From the NCBI GenBank assembly GCA_009746045.1, contig RPFO01000080.1:237366-301365 (forward strand): a stretch of DNA of 64,000 bases, written 5' to 3'. The notes under the pieces are model-generated. The model saw nothing but the letters and a program-made list of their open reading frames with translations. It was not told the DNA's origin and searched no databases. Below, in pieces: positions 42,624 through 53,995 of the stretch; the stretch's first letter is position 1, and each line of letters starts with the position of its first letter. A program made the position numbers and the translations under genes. Source of the stretch: Mesostigma viride. Its lineage: Eukaryota; Streptophyta; Mesostigmatophyceae; Mesostigmatales; Mesostigmataceae.

Positions 42624-42686
42624 GGTGGTCCCACGCGGAATGGGGTAGATTTTTGCAAGAAAAAAACGCTAATTTCAATCGTCCGA
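42624..42686 (+). repeat. Left TIR of the 20.7-kb element
   Basis: Reverse complement of 63296-63367 apart from an 11-bp gap and two mismatches. Further in, GCGCCGAAAT-like motifs recur (about 42700-42770), possibly subterminal binding sites. Confidence 0.85.
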
Positions 42687-43092
42687 AAACCGGACATTGC
42701 GCCGAAATTCTTGCCGAAAATTTGGCAGCCGAGCGAATTTTTCGCCGGACGGACTTTGCGCCGAAATTTTTTGTCTGCCGTGCTTCGAACTCAACCGACT
42801 CCTGCTTTTGCGTGCACTTTGTCCGATGCCTGCAGGCCACGCACGAATTTTGCGAATTTTGCGACCGAAATATGACGACTAGACAAGTTTAGCGACGACC
42901 TACATCGATCTATTGCCACTTTTGAAGTCCTTGGCTTGCTAGCAGCTTTTGATTATCAATGCCGGGAACAAAATTGCCGAAATTTTTTATTGAATCAGTA
43001 TATATATGTGCACATGTCCGTAATTTTATCATTCTCAATGAATTGCACATAAAGTCGACATTGTCGAGTATTTGACAACTTAGGCATTGCGC

Positions 43093-43695
43093 CTAGAAAA
43101 AGGTGCCCCATCCGTCGATGTCAAAATCGCCGAAGGAGTACACTCCCTGGTACTGGTCTCCCCTGTAGTTGGGAGGCTCGCCTGTATACATTTTGGTGTT
43201 CCACTTGGCCCCGCCGTTCTCCGCAGCAGCCAGGAACTCCTGCTGGGCCTCGGCCCTCAGGCGCATCATTGATACATTGGGAGAGCCCGGAATTTCCGTG
43301 CTCTCCACCACCACTCTCGCCTGATTGTCAGGCACGCATTGGTAAGCAGGGTTCAAATCTGAATCGGGTGGCACCAGATCGATCATGCCATTGCCGAACG
43401 CAATGACACCTGCACCCCACTGTGCAGAAGGTCCGAGCAACTCTACATCAATTCTGATGTTTGCAGCGTGCTCATTTTTGTCGACCATCACATAGGTATG
43501 CTGAGAACCGAAAATATTGCTCTGCTCCATTTGTGACAGTGTTAAATTTCGGCAAGGTTGGCTGCTTGCAATCGACAGGAAATTGGTGACCCCGACAGCC
43601 AGACGCGCAAGGGTTATAACTGCAGGTAGAACCCAAAATTTGTCGATAAGGAGTAATGGAAGGGCACGACCACCAGTCACTAGTATTCGCTTCAC
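43093..43695 (-). CDS. Hypothetical protein, left end of the 20.7-kb element
   Basis: A 200-codon open frame ending at 43093. The N-terminal 45 residues are hydrophobic (LPLLLIDKFWVLPAVITLA), but the true start may be a splice junction near 43545, since similarity-like sequence starts at NLTLSQMEQSNIFG. The rest (ANIRIDVELLGPSAQWGAG ... FGDFDIDGWGTFF) has a regular beta-rich look and an aromatic-acidic tail. I do not recognise the family. It is the outermost gene, pointing at the left TIR, downstream of the transposase-like gene. Confidence 0.5.
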   Translation of the reverse strand: MKRILVTGGRALPLLLIDKFWVLPAVITLARLAVGVTNFLSIASSQPCRNLTLSQMEQSNIFGSQHTYVMVDKNEHAANIRIDVELLGPSAQWGAGVIAFGNGMIDLVPPDSDLNPAYQCVPDNQARVVVESTEIPGSPNVSMMRLRAEAQQEFLAAAENGGAKWNTKMYTGEPPNYRGDQYQGVYSFGDFDIDGWGTFF

Positions 43696-43848
43696 CGGAC
43701 ACCTTTTTCAGCTTCCGGATAAAATTCAGCAAGAGCAGCGGCGATTAGATACTAAATATTGCGTTATTGGTTCGTACCGTACCCAGACAAAAATTGTACT
43801 AGTGACGCAATTGTACTAGGCGGAATGACAACTGCGCCCGGCAAATAA

Positions 43849-44063
43849 GTATTTATTGCTCCAACCCCACAAACTTGTTCCGGAGCTGTTCGAAGCGAAG
43901 AGCAATGGAAGGGATCGGACCCGAGCCAGATTTGAGTGCGGAACATGATGGCTGGCCTACCTCACTCCGAACATTAATGTGGACCCGGGTTCGAATCCTG
44001 TCAGTGCTATTCGCTTCGAACAGTTCCGGAACGATTTTTTTTGTGGGGGTGGAGCAATAAATT
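43849..44063. mobile_element. Foldback MITE-like element of about 215 bp
   Basis: Inverted arms 43849-43910 and 43985-44063 pair over about 60 bp (ATTTATTGCTCCA...CCCCACAAA..., then GTTCCGGARCTGTTCGAAGC). The loop carries CCCGGGTTCGAATCC, a perfect tRNA B-box string. No coding capacity. A target duplication was not clear. Confidence 0.65.
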
Positions 44064-44349
44064 CTCGACATGCAGAAACAAATGTCGAATAGATTGTGCA
44101 AAAAAATATCGAAATCCTTATCATTATTTAAATATACAGCATAAAATTATGTTGCAGTAAAAAATAACTGTTAATTGAAGGCCGCAAAAAATTATCAACT
44201 ACCCTTAAACTTGACCACAGAAAGATCTCGAAAAATATATACAATATATGCGGCCACCTTTTTACACCCTACTGAAGCCCCACTCTAAAGATATAATACG
44301 AGCCGAAACTAGGGCGTCGTCTACCCGCAGCGAGACCCCAATTTCTTGT

Positions 44350-45096
44350 TTAAGTCGGTGCCGGCCCCTCCGGGGCTTCATCCTTGATCACCAGCGCAGT
44401 AAGCCACTTGTCGAGCTCCTTGCTCATCCTGATGTCGGCACACATTCCGTCGCTGCGCACGCGTGCTTCTAGCCGGAGAGCCGGAGCGACGCAGAGATAG
44501 CAATTCACAAGCTCGGGCTGGCGTGACGGTGGCCAATCCTCAACGTTGAGCGTGAAATGCAGGGGGTCATGCTTATCCCGCTTCCAAATCCGAACGGGAA
44601 GAATGCCGTTCCCGGCGAGGAACAGCTCCTTCTCCCGTCCGTTCCGGCCCTCGACCCACCTCTCGAAGTTCTCGTCTAACACGATCGGCCCGGCTTCGCT
44701 TACAACCTCAGCCAACCAGAACGGGTGGATGGGATCGTGATCCGTGTCCTTGTCCGATGGAACTGCCACATAGTCGTGGAGTCTCATCTGCCGGCCCATC
44801 GCCTCCCGCTTGTCCTTCAGCTGCTCCCCCCGCGTCACCATGCGAACCGGAGGGTTGGGCTGGCTCGGTGGCAGCAAACGGACAGTTTTCATCGAGCTTC
44901 CTGCATCATTGAACTCGATGATAAACGACCACTCGCTTAGACATCCCTCAAACCGCCCAGCCAAACAGGGCGGACAGTAGCAGGAATAGCGCCTAATCAT
45001 CAAAAGGCCAGGGTCGGACTTGTCCAGTCGCCACCAATGCGCCTTCTTGATGCCAGGCACCTCCTCCACCTCCGCGCGTCGGCCGGACTCGACGTC
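44350..45096 (-). CDS. Transposase-like protein, C-terminal exon with Cys cluster
   Basis: This exon starts after an acceptor (TTGATGACAG / GACGTC) at 45096 in the phase that continues the DDE/D exon (AAG / GAC). It reads GIKKAHWWRLDKSDPGL, then a Cys cluster YSCYCPPCLAGRFEGC (C-x-C-x2-C-x7-C, likely zinc binding), then LHDYVAVPSDKDTD and a beta-rich region (HPFWLAEVVSEAG ... VRIWKRDK) that resembles a small barrel domain, and ends at 44350. The same DDE core followed by a short Cys cluster is something I recall from uncharacterised transposase-like proteins of cnidarians and arthropods (memory, not searched). Confidence 0.68.
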   Translation of the reverse strand, partial: DVESGRRAEVEEVPGIKKAHWWRLDKSDPGLLMIRRYSCYCPPCLAGRFEGCLSEWSFIIEFNDAGSSMKTVRLLPPSQPNPPVRMVTRGEQLKDKREAMGRQMRLHDYVAVPSDKDTDHDPIHPFWLAEVVSEAGPIVLDENFERWVEGRNGREKELFLAGNGILPVRIWKRDKHDPLHFTLNVEDWPPSRQPELVNCYLCVAPALRLEARVRSDGMCADIRMSKELDKWLTALVIKDEAPEGPAPT

Positions 45097-45506
45097 CTGT
45101 CATCAAATAGTTAGGACAAAAAGAATACCGTTCAAGTTAGCAAAATTGACCAAAAATCAATAAAACAGGGTATAGCTGCAGAGAGACCCCTTACAAAAAA
45201 AAAATTAACGACAAGACATCAAGTGATCAAAATTCGACACAGGGTATAGCTGCAGAGAGACCCCATTCGAATCATAATAACAACGTACGACAAGATATCA
45301 AGTGATCGAAATTCGACACAGGGTATAGCTGCAGAGAGACCCCATTCGAATCATAATAACAACGTACGACAAGATATCAAGTGATCGAAATTCGACACAG
45401 GGTATAGCTGCAGAGAGACCCCTTCATACCGATAGAACAAGCGAAATTTCATACCTAAAAGAAAAGCAACCCATTGACAGTATATAGGGTCTCTCTGCAG
45501 AGATAC
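45097..45506 (-). repeat. Intron with five hairpin copies, four in 74-79-bp tandem units
   Basis: Between the DDE/D exon and the C-terminal exon. Hairpins begin at 45168, 45242, 45321, 45400 and 45488. The first four share surrounding sequence (CAAGATATCAAGTGATCGAA, CGACACAGGGTATAGCTGC), so that segment was duplicated with its hairpin. The fifth is in the opposite form and supplies the splice donor. Confidence 0.75.
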
Positions 45507-46358
45507 CTTTATTGGGTTTGAATTTTTATAGAACAGCGGCAGTTGACGTCTTAAAACCTGAAATAACACAAAATTCCGTACCGGGGGTAAAAGGAAGAAG
45601 TGGCGAGTGACGTTCTCGGCCCGCGCGCGGGCCGACTCCCTGCTCGATGTCTTGCCGCCCTGCCAGTTCTGGTTCAAGTAGGCGACTAGCTGGTGGGTCT
45701 CAAGTATGTGCTGGTTTTCGGGAATCCTCTGCATTTCCCTCAAGACGCACTTGCACTTCGCTCCTTGACCATCCACCTCCCCCTTCCCATGCTGCTCCCC
45801 CATGTAGTGGAACTCAAAGGCCTGCAGGTCGGGATCCCCCATGAGCAGACCGTTAATCTGGTTAATCACGTACCTGGACTTAAACTGCACCGCGCAGTTG
45901 TCCGAGCACATGTACAGGTTTCGCACCTCTACCCCTACTTCTACCCGCAGGGTTTCCAGAATCTTGCGAAGAGCGTATACGAGTGCGCGCTCGCCCCGCT
46001 TGATACTGGAATCCCCCAGGAAAAAGAAGACGCGCTTTTCCAGCTCGCCGTTGAGCCGATAACGCACGATCATGGGCATCAGGATGTGGCTGCGCTTGTG
46101 GAAGTACTGCGACTGCAGTTGGACGTAGCTGCTGTTCTCGTAGTTCTCGGCCCAGTCGCCGTGCACGAGCACGTCCCCCTCTCTCAGATTCTTCTCCCGA
46201 TCCTTGATTGTATCCGCCTGCGACCAGGCCGTAAAGCAGTGCACGGTGAACTTGTCCCACCTCTTAAGAATCTCGTCCCGCAGCTCAGCTGGGGTGGACC
46301 TCATTTGGACTTGCTCGGGCCGCTTCACCTTCTTCGCCGCCCTGCCATCGGTCTCGCC
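45507..46358 (-). CDS. Transposase-like protein, DDE/D catalytic exon
   Basis: Bounded by an acceptor (GCGAAACAG / GGCGAG) and a donor (AATAAAG / GTATCT). The RNase H-like core shows VHGDWAENYENSSYV (Asp codon at 46155-46157), a beta strand FFFLGDSS, LYMCSDNCAVQFKS (second Asp, 85 residues later), and YMGEQHGKGEVDGQGAK (Glu or Asp, 41-43 residues later). DFAENY / SDGCAGQFK / HGKG-x-CDG is the motif series of a transposase-like family known mainly from animal genomes (recalled). It is open throughout. The intron after it begins with a hairpin element. Confidence 0.78.
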
Positions 46359-46519
46359 CTGTTTCGCAAAGGTCCGCAGACAGTTTCGATTTGCAATAAA
46401 ATCGCATTTCGATCAGATAACTGCAACTCACAAAGGGTCTCGCTGCAGCTATAGGTCACAAAAAAAAAAGTCAACAACATTTAACGGAGAAATAAAATCG
46501 AAACCTACTCACCCTCACC

Positions 46520-47935
46520 CTCGGGTCACAGTCTGCTCCACCATCTCGAACTTGAACCAATTCAGAATCTCCGTGGAATTCTTGTCCCGATCACACTGCA
46601 CCCAGTTATTATGGATGCCGCATGATTCCTCAGGACAGAACCCCTCCACACACGCCATCTTCAGTATGCGGTGAACCCTCTCCGTCCTCGGCACCCCATC
46701 TTCGTCCTCCACCAGCCTCTCAGAAATGTCGAGGTCTTCCAGGTCCCGTCCCCGCCATTCATCTTCCCCCTCCCCCTCTTCCATCCCCCCGCCCATTCCG
46801 CCCCCTTCACGCAGCCCGTTATCCCTGCCGTCAGTCTCGGCGGACACCGGGCAGTGAAAGTGCTTGATCCAGTCCGTCGAGTGAATGGCTTTCCACATTC
46901 CGCAAGTACCGTCCGGCTCTGTACTTGGAGCATCCCGCACACTCCGCGCCACACTTGCAGTTCTTGCCGTGGTTCGCATTGCAGTGCTTGGTCCACGCCC
47001 CCATGGCCGACTGCATGGTGACGTGCTTCTCACACGCGCACAGGTTCCTCTCCTTCCACTTGCCCTTGATGCAATCGGGCGCGTATTTGCAGAAGGTCGT
47101 GTAGCCCACGTGAATGCCCACGTCCTTATCATACTGGTTACTCCTTTTGTTCCAGTACGCATGCTTTTCGAGAAAGTGATTGTACATGTCCTCCTTGGAG
47201 GTCATGTAATAGCGCGCTCCCTCAACGGCGACGAGCACCCCGCGATTGCCATGACCCTCCCTGCTGTAAGTGCGCTTGACATCCTTCATCTGGGAGGAGG
47301 CGCGCGACTCATCATCGTGCATCCACGCGTCCACTATCGCGTCAATCACGAATTGCGGCAAAGGGCGCCCCTTGCGAGCCTGCGCGTGTCTGAGGTAGTC
47401 CAACTTCTGCTGCCTTCGTATCGCGCGAATTCCGCGAATCTTCTTGGCGTCCATCCCCGTCAGGTTCTCCAACTCCGCGGCCGAAAACTCCTTCTCCAAG
47501 TCGTCACCACAGTAAAGCGTGGACATCAGCACCATCCTGACGTCTCTGTCTGCGTCGCTTTTGGTCAGACCATCAAAAAAGCCGTTAATCCGAGCCACCC
47601 AGAACCTGTTCAGTTCTGCCATCCGCTCCTGATTGTAAAGCTTTTTCGCCTCCTCATGATACTTCCCGTGACCTAGTTCAGCGGCCCTAGAGTTAAAGCC
47701 AGCAATCATCTGGTCGAAAGCCGGCCCCCGCCCCTCGGGTTTTGTCATCGCCTGAGCCGCTTCAAACGCCTGGTCAGCGAAATATTCCCCAATAACCCTC
47801 TTTGATTTCGAGTATTCTCCCGGCCGCTTGACTTCCTTGGCTTCAGGCTGCGCTGGATTCTGGTTCTCATCTCCGAAAACCCTTTTTGCGCCAGTTGACT
47901 GCTTCGTCCCGGTGTTCAACTTAATTGCACTGAAT
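46520..47935 (-). CDS. Transposase-like protein, N-terminal exon, one frameshift
   Basis: The frame opens inside an intron and becomes coding near 47935 (LNTGTKQSTGAKRVFGDENQN). It contains a helical region with ENLTGMDAKKIRGIRAIRR, possibly a DNA-binding helix-turn-helix, then MHDDESRASSQMKDVKRTY, VGYTTFCKYAPDCIKGKW and CACEKHVTMQSAMGAWTKH with later CKCGAECAGC, a Cys/His-rich section that may bind zinc. A one-base slip near 46905 moves it to the frame reading WKAIHSTDWIKHFHCPVSAE and on to WFKFEMVEQTVTRG at the donor near 46520. The order N-terminal KFxxxxP / Cys-His region before the DDE exon matches the recalled family. Confidence 0.68.
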
Positions 47936-48383
47936 CCTGGACGACCGGACGCAAGGGCGAAAACTCCCACCCGTTCGCGTGCTGCATGCCATGACGACCG
48001 GCACAACGAAATCCATGCAAATCGAGTATCGTTGGGAAAAGCGACAATTACAGACAAAGTTCGAAAGTGTATCATTTTTTACCACGATTGGGGTCTAGCT
48101 GCAGCTAGACCCTTAGAGGGGCTTTTTCCGTTAGACGAAAAGATTACCTGATGTGGTGAACTTAGCATACCCCGACCAAGATTGGGGTCTCGCTGCAGCT
48201 AGACCCTTCATTGCGGCGTGCGATTGTTAAATCACAGACTTCTGATTCATTAATTTTATAGCAACCATAAAGAGGGTCTAGCTGCAGCGAGACCCTTGAA
48301 TTTAAGCTATTGCTTGTGGTTATAAATGGTCTAGCTGCAGAGAGACCCCAATAAGGACGAAAAGATTTCAGGTTTTCCTCACC

Positions 48384-48434
48384 TTCGCGGCTCATTCTCT
48401 TATTAGTTCTCCCAGAACACTCAGATACCTGCAT
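48384..48434 (-). CDS. Possible first exon of the transposase-like gene
   Basis: ATG at 48434 gives MQVSECSGRTNKRMSRE and reaches a donor GAAG / GTGAGG. The following 450 bp to 47935 would be an intron and carries four hairpin copies (48090, 48184, 48273, 48330). It is short, so this is tentative. Confidence 0.4.
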
Positions 48435-48849
48435 GGCGAGAATAACAAAAATAACACAGTAGCATTGATAAAATTGTTTATCAGAAAATATATATACTAA
48501 TTACAGTATATTTTGCAAAAGATTTTATAATATATTGTGAATAGCATGGTTAAATTCCACATACTTTAATAATATGGTATGTTAAAGTATATAGAATCAT
48601 TATTTAGTAAATCATTTACAAGAAAAAGTGGTATAGACTATTATTATTATATAGTTCGGCAATCTATGATAGTAAGACATACCGGATGTCAGGTTTATCA
48701 GCGGCCTCCAGGGCTATAGCGTCTCGCTGCAGCGTGACCGTTTGGTGCTATGACTGATTTCAGTAGATGTGCAGAAAAAAATTTATTTCCATGACCACAC
48801 CAGGAATCGAACCCAGAACCTCATTGTACATTTCTGCATGGTAACGATG
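48435..48849. other. AT-rich non-coding segment
   Basis: No gene. It contains a degenerate hairpin copy (48719) and, at about 48800-48820 on the minus strand, CTGGGTTCGATTCCTGG, a B-box-like string within a weak tRNA-like segment. Confidence 0.45.
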
Positions 48850-49120
48850 TCAGCCAAACATCCGAATGTTCCCAGGTAAATGGGCTGGAGGTCGTCTCTT
48901 TTTATACCTGCGGCCACAAGCACGGGTGACGGCATATTGGATGTCGTCCAATCCGCTAGCTTGGTTCCAAAAGATGGGATCGAGCTTTTGCACCAGCGCC
49001 GCGCTTCCAGTTTTCAGTTCCGTGGGGAGGAACGAGGATGCCACGTTTCCAATTTTTTCAATACCGTTCAGCCCTGTGACGCCGCGTCCGGTTTGCGAAT
49101 TGCGACCGTCCCATCGCCCA
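48850..49120 (-). CDS. Possible exon of unknown function
   Basis: A minus-strand open frame with DGRWDGRNSQTGRGVTGL, then IGNVASSFLPTELKTGSAAL and WNQASGLDDIQYAVTRACG, ending at 48850. Its 5' side starts just after a degenerate hairpin copy (49135), as other exons of this element do. No family is recognised and it may be an upstream gene piece. Confidence 0.35.
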
Positions 49121-49177
49121 TCGAAAAAGAAGCGCAGCCGCAGAGAGACCCCATAGCTAATAGTAACCAGCTGCAAC

Positions 49178-49905
49178 CGTTTGCATGCTACCTGCTTTTT
49201 TACAACATCGCTTTGCTACCTGTGCATAACGAAAGGAAATCGGTCTTCAAGCAATTAAGGCAATCGGTCTTCATTTTCCCGCATAAAGAAAAAAGGTGAG
49301 CTTTTGCCGCATCGTGGATGGTAGGCTGACAAATTGTTCTATCAAAAACGGCAACTAAACAGCGCATGCACGCCGACGACACAGTTAGCCAGCTGGGCGA
49401 AGACATGTCCTTGCTGCCATCGCAAGAAACTCTATGTTGCAGCAAGAGTGATAAAAATGTCTGGCTTCCTTCTTTTCGTTGCTAGCTAAACCCTGCAGAC
49501 ATCTCGGTAGAGTCAGCTAAGCCGATCCTAATCCACATCTGGCATCCATCCCTTTAGTCTAGTTGCCATGGAGCGTTTCTTGGTCTCGCACATGTCGATC
49601 ATGGTGGTGCTAGGCTTTCACTTGGGTCACCCTTTCCATGTTTGCTATGCCTTTGGTCTGGTTAGGTTATAGGTGTAGATGTGCACATACTGCATTTGCT
49701 GCGTTTCTAATCGGTGCTCCTGTTTGATGCTTTTTTTCCCCTTCATATCGTTTCGACGTTTGCATGCTACCTGCCGGATTATAACATCGGACGTTGCTAC
49801 CTGCCTGCATAACGATAGTTTGCAAGAAATCTTCATTTTGCCGAAACACAAAAAAAGGTGATCTTTTGCCGCAACGTGGATGGTAGGCTGACTAAAATTG
49901 TGCTG
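49178..49905 (+). repeat. Diverged direct duplication of about 150 bp
   Basis: Bases 49178-49345 and 49756-49905 share GTTTGCATGCTACCTGC, GCATAACGA, TCTTCATTTT, AAAAAAGGTGA and TGGATGGTAGGCTGAC in the same order. The second copy runs straight into the satellite. Confidence 0.75.
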
Positions 49906-49908
49906 CTA

Positions 49909-52900
49909 CGTATCAATACATGTGGGGGGGTGCTGCTACGTATCAATACATGTGGGGGGGTGCTGCTACGTATCAATACATGTGGGGGGGTGCTGCTACG
50001 TATCAATACATGTGGGGGGGTGCTGCTACGTATCAATACATGTGGGGGGGTGCTGCTACGTATCAATACATGTGGGGGGGTGCTGCTACGTATCAATACA
50101 TGTGGGGGGGTGCTGCTACGTATCAATACATGTGGGGGGGTGCTGCTACGTATCAATACATGTGGGGGGGTGCTGCTACGTATCAATACATGTGGGGGGG
50201 TGCTGCTACGTATCAATACATGTGGGGGGGTGCTGCTACGTATCAATACATGTGGGGGGGTGCTGCTACGTATCAATACATGTGGGGGGGTGCTGCTACG
50301 TATCAATACATGTGGGGGGGTGCTGCTACGTATCAATACATGTGGGGGGGTGCTGCTACGTATCAATACATGTGGGGGGGTGCTGCTACGTATCAATACA
50401 TGTGGGGGGGTGCTGCTACGTATCAATACATGTGGGGGGGTGCTGCTACGTATCAATACATGTGGGGGGTGCTGCTACGTATCAATACATGTGGGGGGTG
50501 CTGCTACGTATCAATACATGTGGGGGGGTGCTGCTACGTATCAATACATGTGGGGGGGTGCTGCTACGTATCAATACATGTGGGGGGGTGCTGCTACGTA
50601 TCAATACATGTGGGGGGGTGCTGCTACGTATCAATACATGTGGGGGGGTGCTGCTACGTATCAATACATGTGGGGGGGTGCTGCTACGTATCAATACATG
50701 TGGGGGGGTGCTGCTACGTATCAATACATGTGGGGGGGTGCTGCTACGTATCAATACATGTGGGGGGGTGCTGCTACGTATCAATACATGTGGGGGGGTG
50801 CTGCTACGTATCAATACATGTGGGGGGGTGCTGCTACGTATCAATACATGTGGGGGGGTGCTGCTACGTATCAATACATGTGGGGGGTGCTGCTACGTAT
50901 CAATACATGTGGGGGGGTGCTGCTACGTATCAATACATGTGGGGGGGTGCTGCTACGTATCAATACATGTGGGGGGGTGCTGCTACGTATCAATACATGT
51001 GGGGGGTGCTGCTACGTATCAATACATGTGGGGGGGTGCTGCTACGTATCAATACATGTGGGGGGGTGCTGCTACGTATCAATACATGTGGGGGGGTGCT
51101 GCTACGTATCAATACATGTGGGGGGGTGCTGCTACGTATCAATACATGTGGGGGGGTGCTGCTACGTATCAATACATGTGGGGGGGTGCTGCTACGTATC
51201 AATACATGTGGGGGGGTGCTGCTACGTATCAATACATGTGGGGGGGTGCTGCTACGTATCAATACATGTGGGGGGTGCTGCTACGTATCAATACATGTGG
51301 GGGGGTGCTGCTACGTATCAATACATGTGGGGGGGTGCTGCTACGTATCAATACATGTGGGGGGGTGCTGCTACGTATCAATACATGTGGGGGGGTGCTG
51401 CTACGTATCAATACATGTGGGGGGGTGCTGCTACGTATCAATACATGTGGGGGGGTGCTGCTACGTATCAATACATGTGGGGGGGTGCTGCTACGTATCA
51501 ATACATGTGGGGGGGTGCTGCTACGTATCAATACATGTGGGGGGTGCTGCTACGTATCAATACATGTGGGGGGTGCTGCTACGTATCAATACATGTGGGG
51601 GGGTGCTGCTACGTATCAATACATGTGGGGGGGTGCTGCTACGTATCAATACATGTGGGGGGTGCTGCTACGTATCAATACATGTGGGGGGGTGCTGCTA
51701 CGTATCAATACATGTGGGGGGGTGCTGCTACGTATCAATACATGTGGGGGGGTGCTGCTACGTATCAATACATGTGGGGGGTGCTGCTACGTATCAATAC
51801 ATGTGGGGGGGTGCTGCTACGTATCAATACATGTGGGGGGGTGCTGCTACGTATCAATACATGTGGGGGGGTGCTGCTACGTATCAATACATGTGGGGGG
51901 TGCTGCTACGTATCAATACATGTGGGGGGGTGCTGCTACGTATCAATACATGTGGGGGGGTGCTGCTACGTATCAATACATGTGGGGGGTGCTGCTACGT
52001 ATCAATACATGTGGGGGGGTGCTGCTACGTATCAATACATGTGGGGGGGTGCTGCTACGTATCAATACATGTGGGGGGTGCTGCTACGTATCAATACATG
52101 TGGGGGGGTGCTGCTACGTATCAATACATGTGGGGGGGTGCTGCTACGTATCAATACATGTGGGGGGTGCTGCTACGTATCAATACATGTGGGGGGGTGC
52201 TGCTACGTATCAATACATGTGGGGGGGTGCTGCTACGTATCAATACATGTGGGGGGGTGCTGCTACGTATCAATACATGTGGGGGGGTGCTGCTACGTAT
52301 CAATACATGTGGGGGGGTGCTGCTACGTATCAATACATGTGGGGGGTGATGCTACGTATCAATACATGTGGGGGGGTGCTGCTACGTATCAATACATGTG
52401 GGGGGGTGCTGCTACGTATCAATACATGTGGGGGGTGCTGCTACGTATCAATACATGTGGGGGGGTGCTGCTACGTATCAATACATGTGGGGGGGTGCTG
52501 CTACGTATCAATACATGTGGGGGGGTGCTGCTACGTATCAATACATGTGGGGGGGTGCTGCTACGTATCAATACATGTGGGGGGGTTCTGCTACGTATCA
52601 ATACATGTGGGGGGGTGCTGCTACGTATCAATACATGTGGGGGGGTGCTGCTACGTATCAATACATGTGGGGGGTGCTGCTACGTATCAATACATGTGGG
52701 GGGTGCTGCTACGTATCAATACATGTGGGGGGGTGCTGCTACGTATCAATACATGTGGGGGGTGCTGCTACGTATCAATACATGTGGGGGGTGATGCTAC
52801 GTATCAATACATGTGGGGGGTTCTGCTACGTATCAATACATGTGGGGGGGTGCTGCTACGTATCAATACATGTGGGGGGTCTGCTACGTATCAATACATG

Positions 52901-53215
52901 TGGGGGGTGCTGCTACGTATCAATACATGTGGGGGGTGATGCTACGTATCAATACATGTGGGGGGTGCTGCTACGTATCAATACATGTGGGGGGTTCTGC
53001 TACGTATCAATACATGTGGGGGGTGCTGCTACGTATCAATACATGTGGGGGGGTGCTGCTACGTATCAATACATGTGGGGGGTGCTGCTACGTATCAATA
53101 CATGTGGGGGGGTGCTGCTACGTATCAATACATGTGGGGGGTGCTGCTACGTATCAATACATGTGGGGGGTGATGCTACGTATCAATACATGTGGGGGGT
53201 GATGCTACGTATCAT
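49909..53215 (+). repeat. 30-bp satellite, about 110 units
   Basis: The unit is TGCTGCTACGTATCAATACA then TGTGGGGGGG (30 bp with seven G, 29 bp with six). The first 18 or so units (to 50460) are identical; G6 units and base changes (GATGCTACG, TTCTGCTACG) increase towards 53200. The 30-bp period keeps all three forward frames open, giving false ORFs of up to 1000 codons. Confidence 0.97.
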
Positions 53216-53995
53216 TTAATAATTCATGCCATCACCCCCCCACATTTAATTTTTAATGCCAGCACCCCCCAACATTCATTTATTCATGCCATCACACCCC
53301 CACATTCTTTTATTCATGGCAGCACCCCCCACATTTATTTATTCATGCCATCACCCCCCCACATTTAATTATTAATGCCAGCACCCCCCAACATTCATTT
53401 ATTCATGCCATCACACCCCCACATTCTTTTATTCATGGCAGCACCCCCCCACATTTATTTATTCATGCCATCACCCCCCACATTTAATTATTAATGCCAG
53501 CACCCCCCAACATTCATTTATTCATGCCATCACACCCCCACATTCTTTTATTCATGGCAGCACCCCCCCACATTTATTTATTCATGCCATCACCCCCCAC
53601 ATTTAATTATTCATGCCAGCACCCCCCAACATTTATTTATACGTAGCAGCACCCCCCACATTTAATAATTCATGCCATCATCCCCCCACATTTAATTATT
53701 CATGACAGCACCCCCCACATGTATTGATACGTAGCAGCACCCCCCACATTTATTTATTCATGCCATCACACCCCCACATTCATTTATTCAGGCCAGCCCC
53801 CCCACATTCATTTATTCATGCCAGCACCCCCCACATTCATTTATTCATGCCATCACCCCCCCACATGTAATTATTCATGCCAGCAACCCCCCACATTAAT
53901 TTCTTCATGCCAGCACCCCCCCACATGCATTTATACATAGCATCCCCCCCCACATGTATTTATACGTAGCTTCCCCCCCCACATGTATTTATTCG
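53216..53995 (-). repeat. Inverted, diverged satellite arm
   Basis: From 53216 the array runs in the opposite orientation: CCCCCCACAT then TTATTTATTCATGCCATCAC, alternating with TTAATGCCAGCAC forms at about 29-bp intervals. A few units (about 53720-53745) are exact reverse complements of the left unit (CACATGTATTGATACGTAGC). Three higher-order blocks near 53250-53600 are nearly identical. Confidence 0.9.

Noticed and set aside
48780-48860. tRNA gene on the minus strand
   Set aside because: A B-box string is present, but the acceptor, D and anticodon stems do not form. The same holds for 5424-5440 and 43995-44012.
49909-53215. CRISPR array
   Set aside because: Units are contiguous with no variable spacers, there are no cas genes, and the context is eukaryotic transposon DNA.
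49858-53219. Open frames of 800-1000 codons repeating CCYVSIHVGG, LLRINTCGGV or AATYQYMWGG
   Set aside because: They arise because the satellite period is 30 bp, a multiple of 3, and the unit has no stop in these frames. No start context or non-repetitive domain is present.
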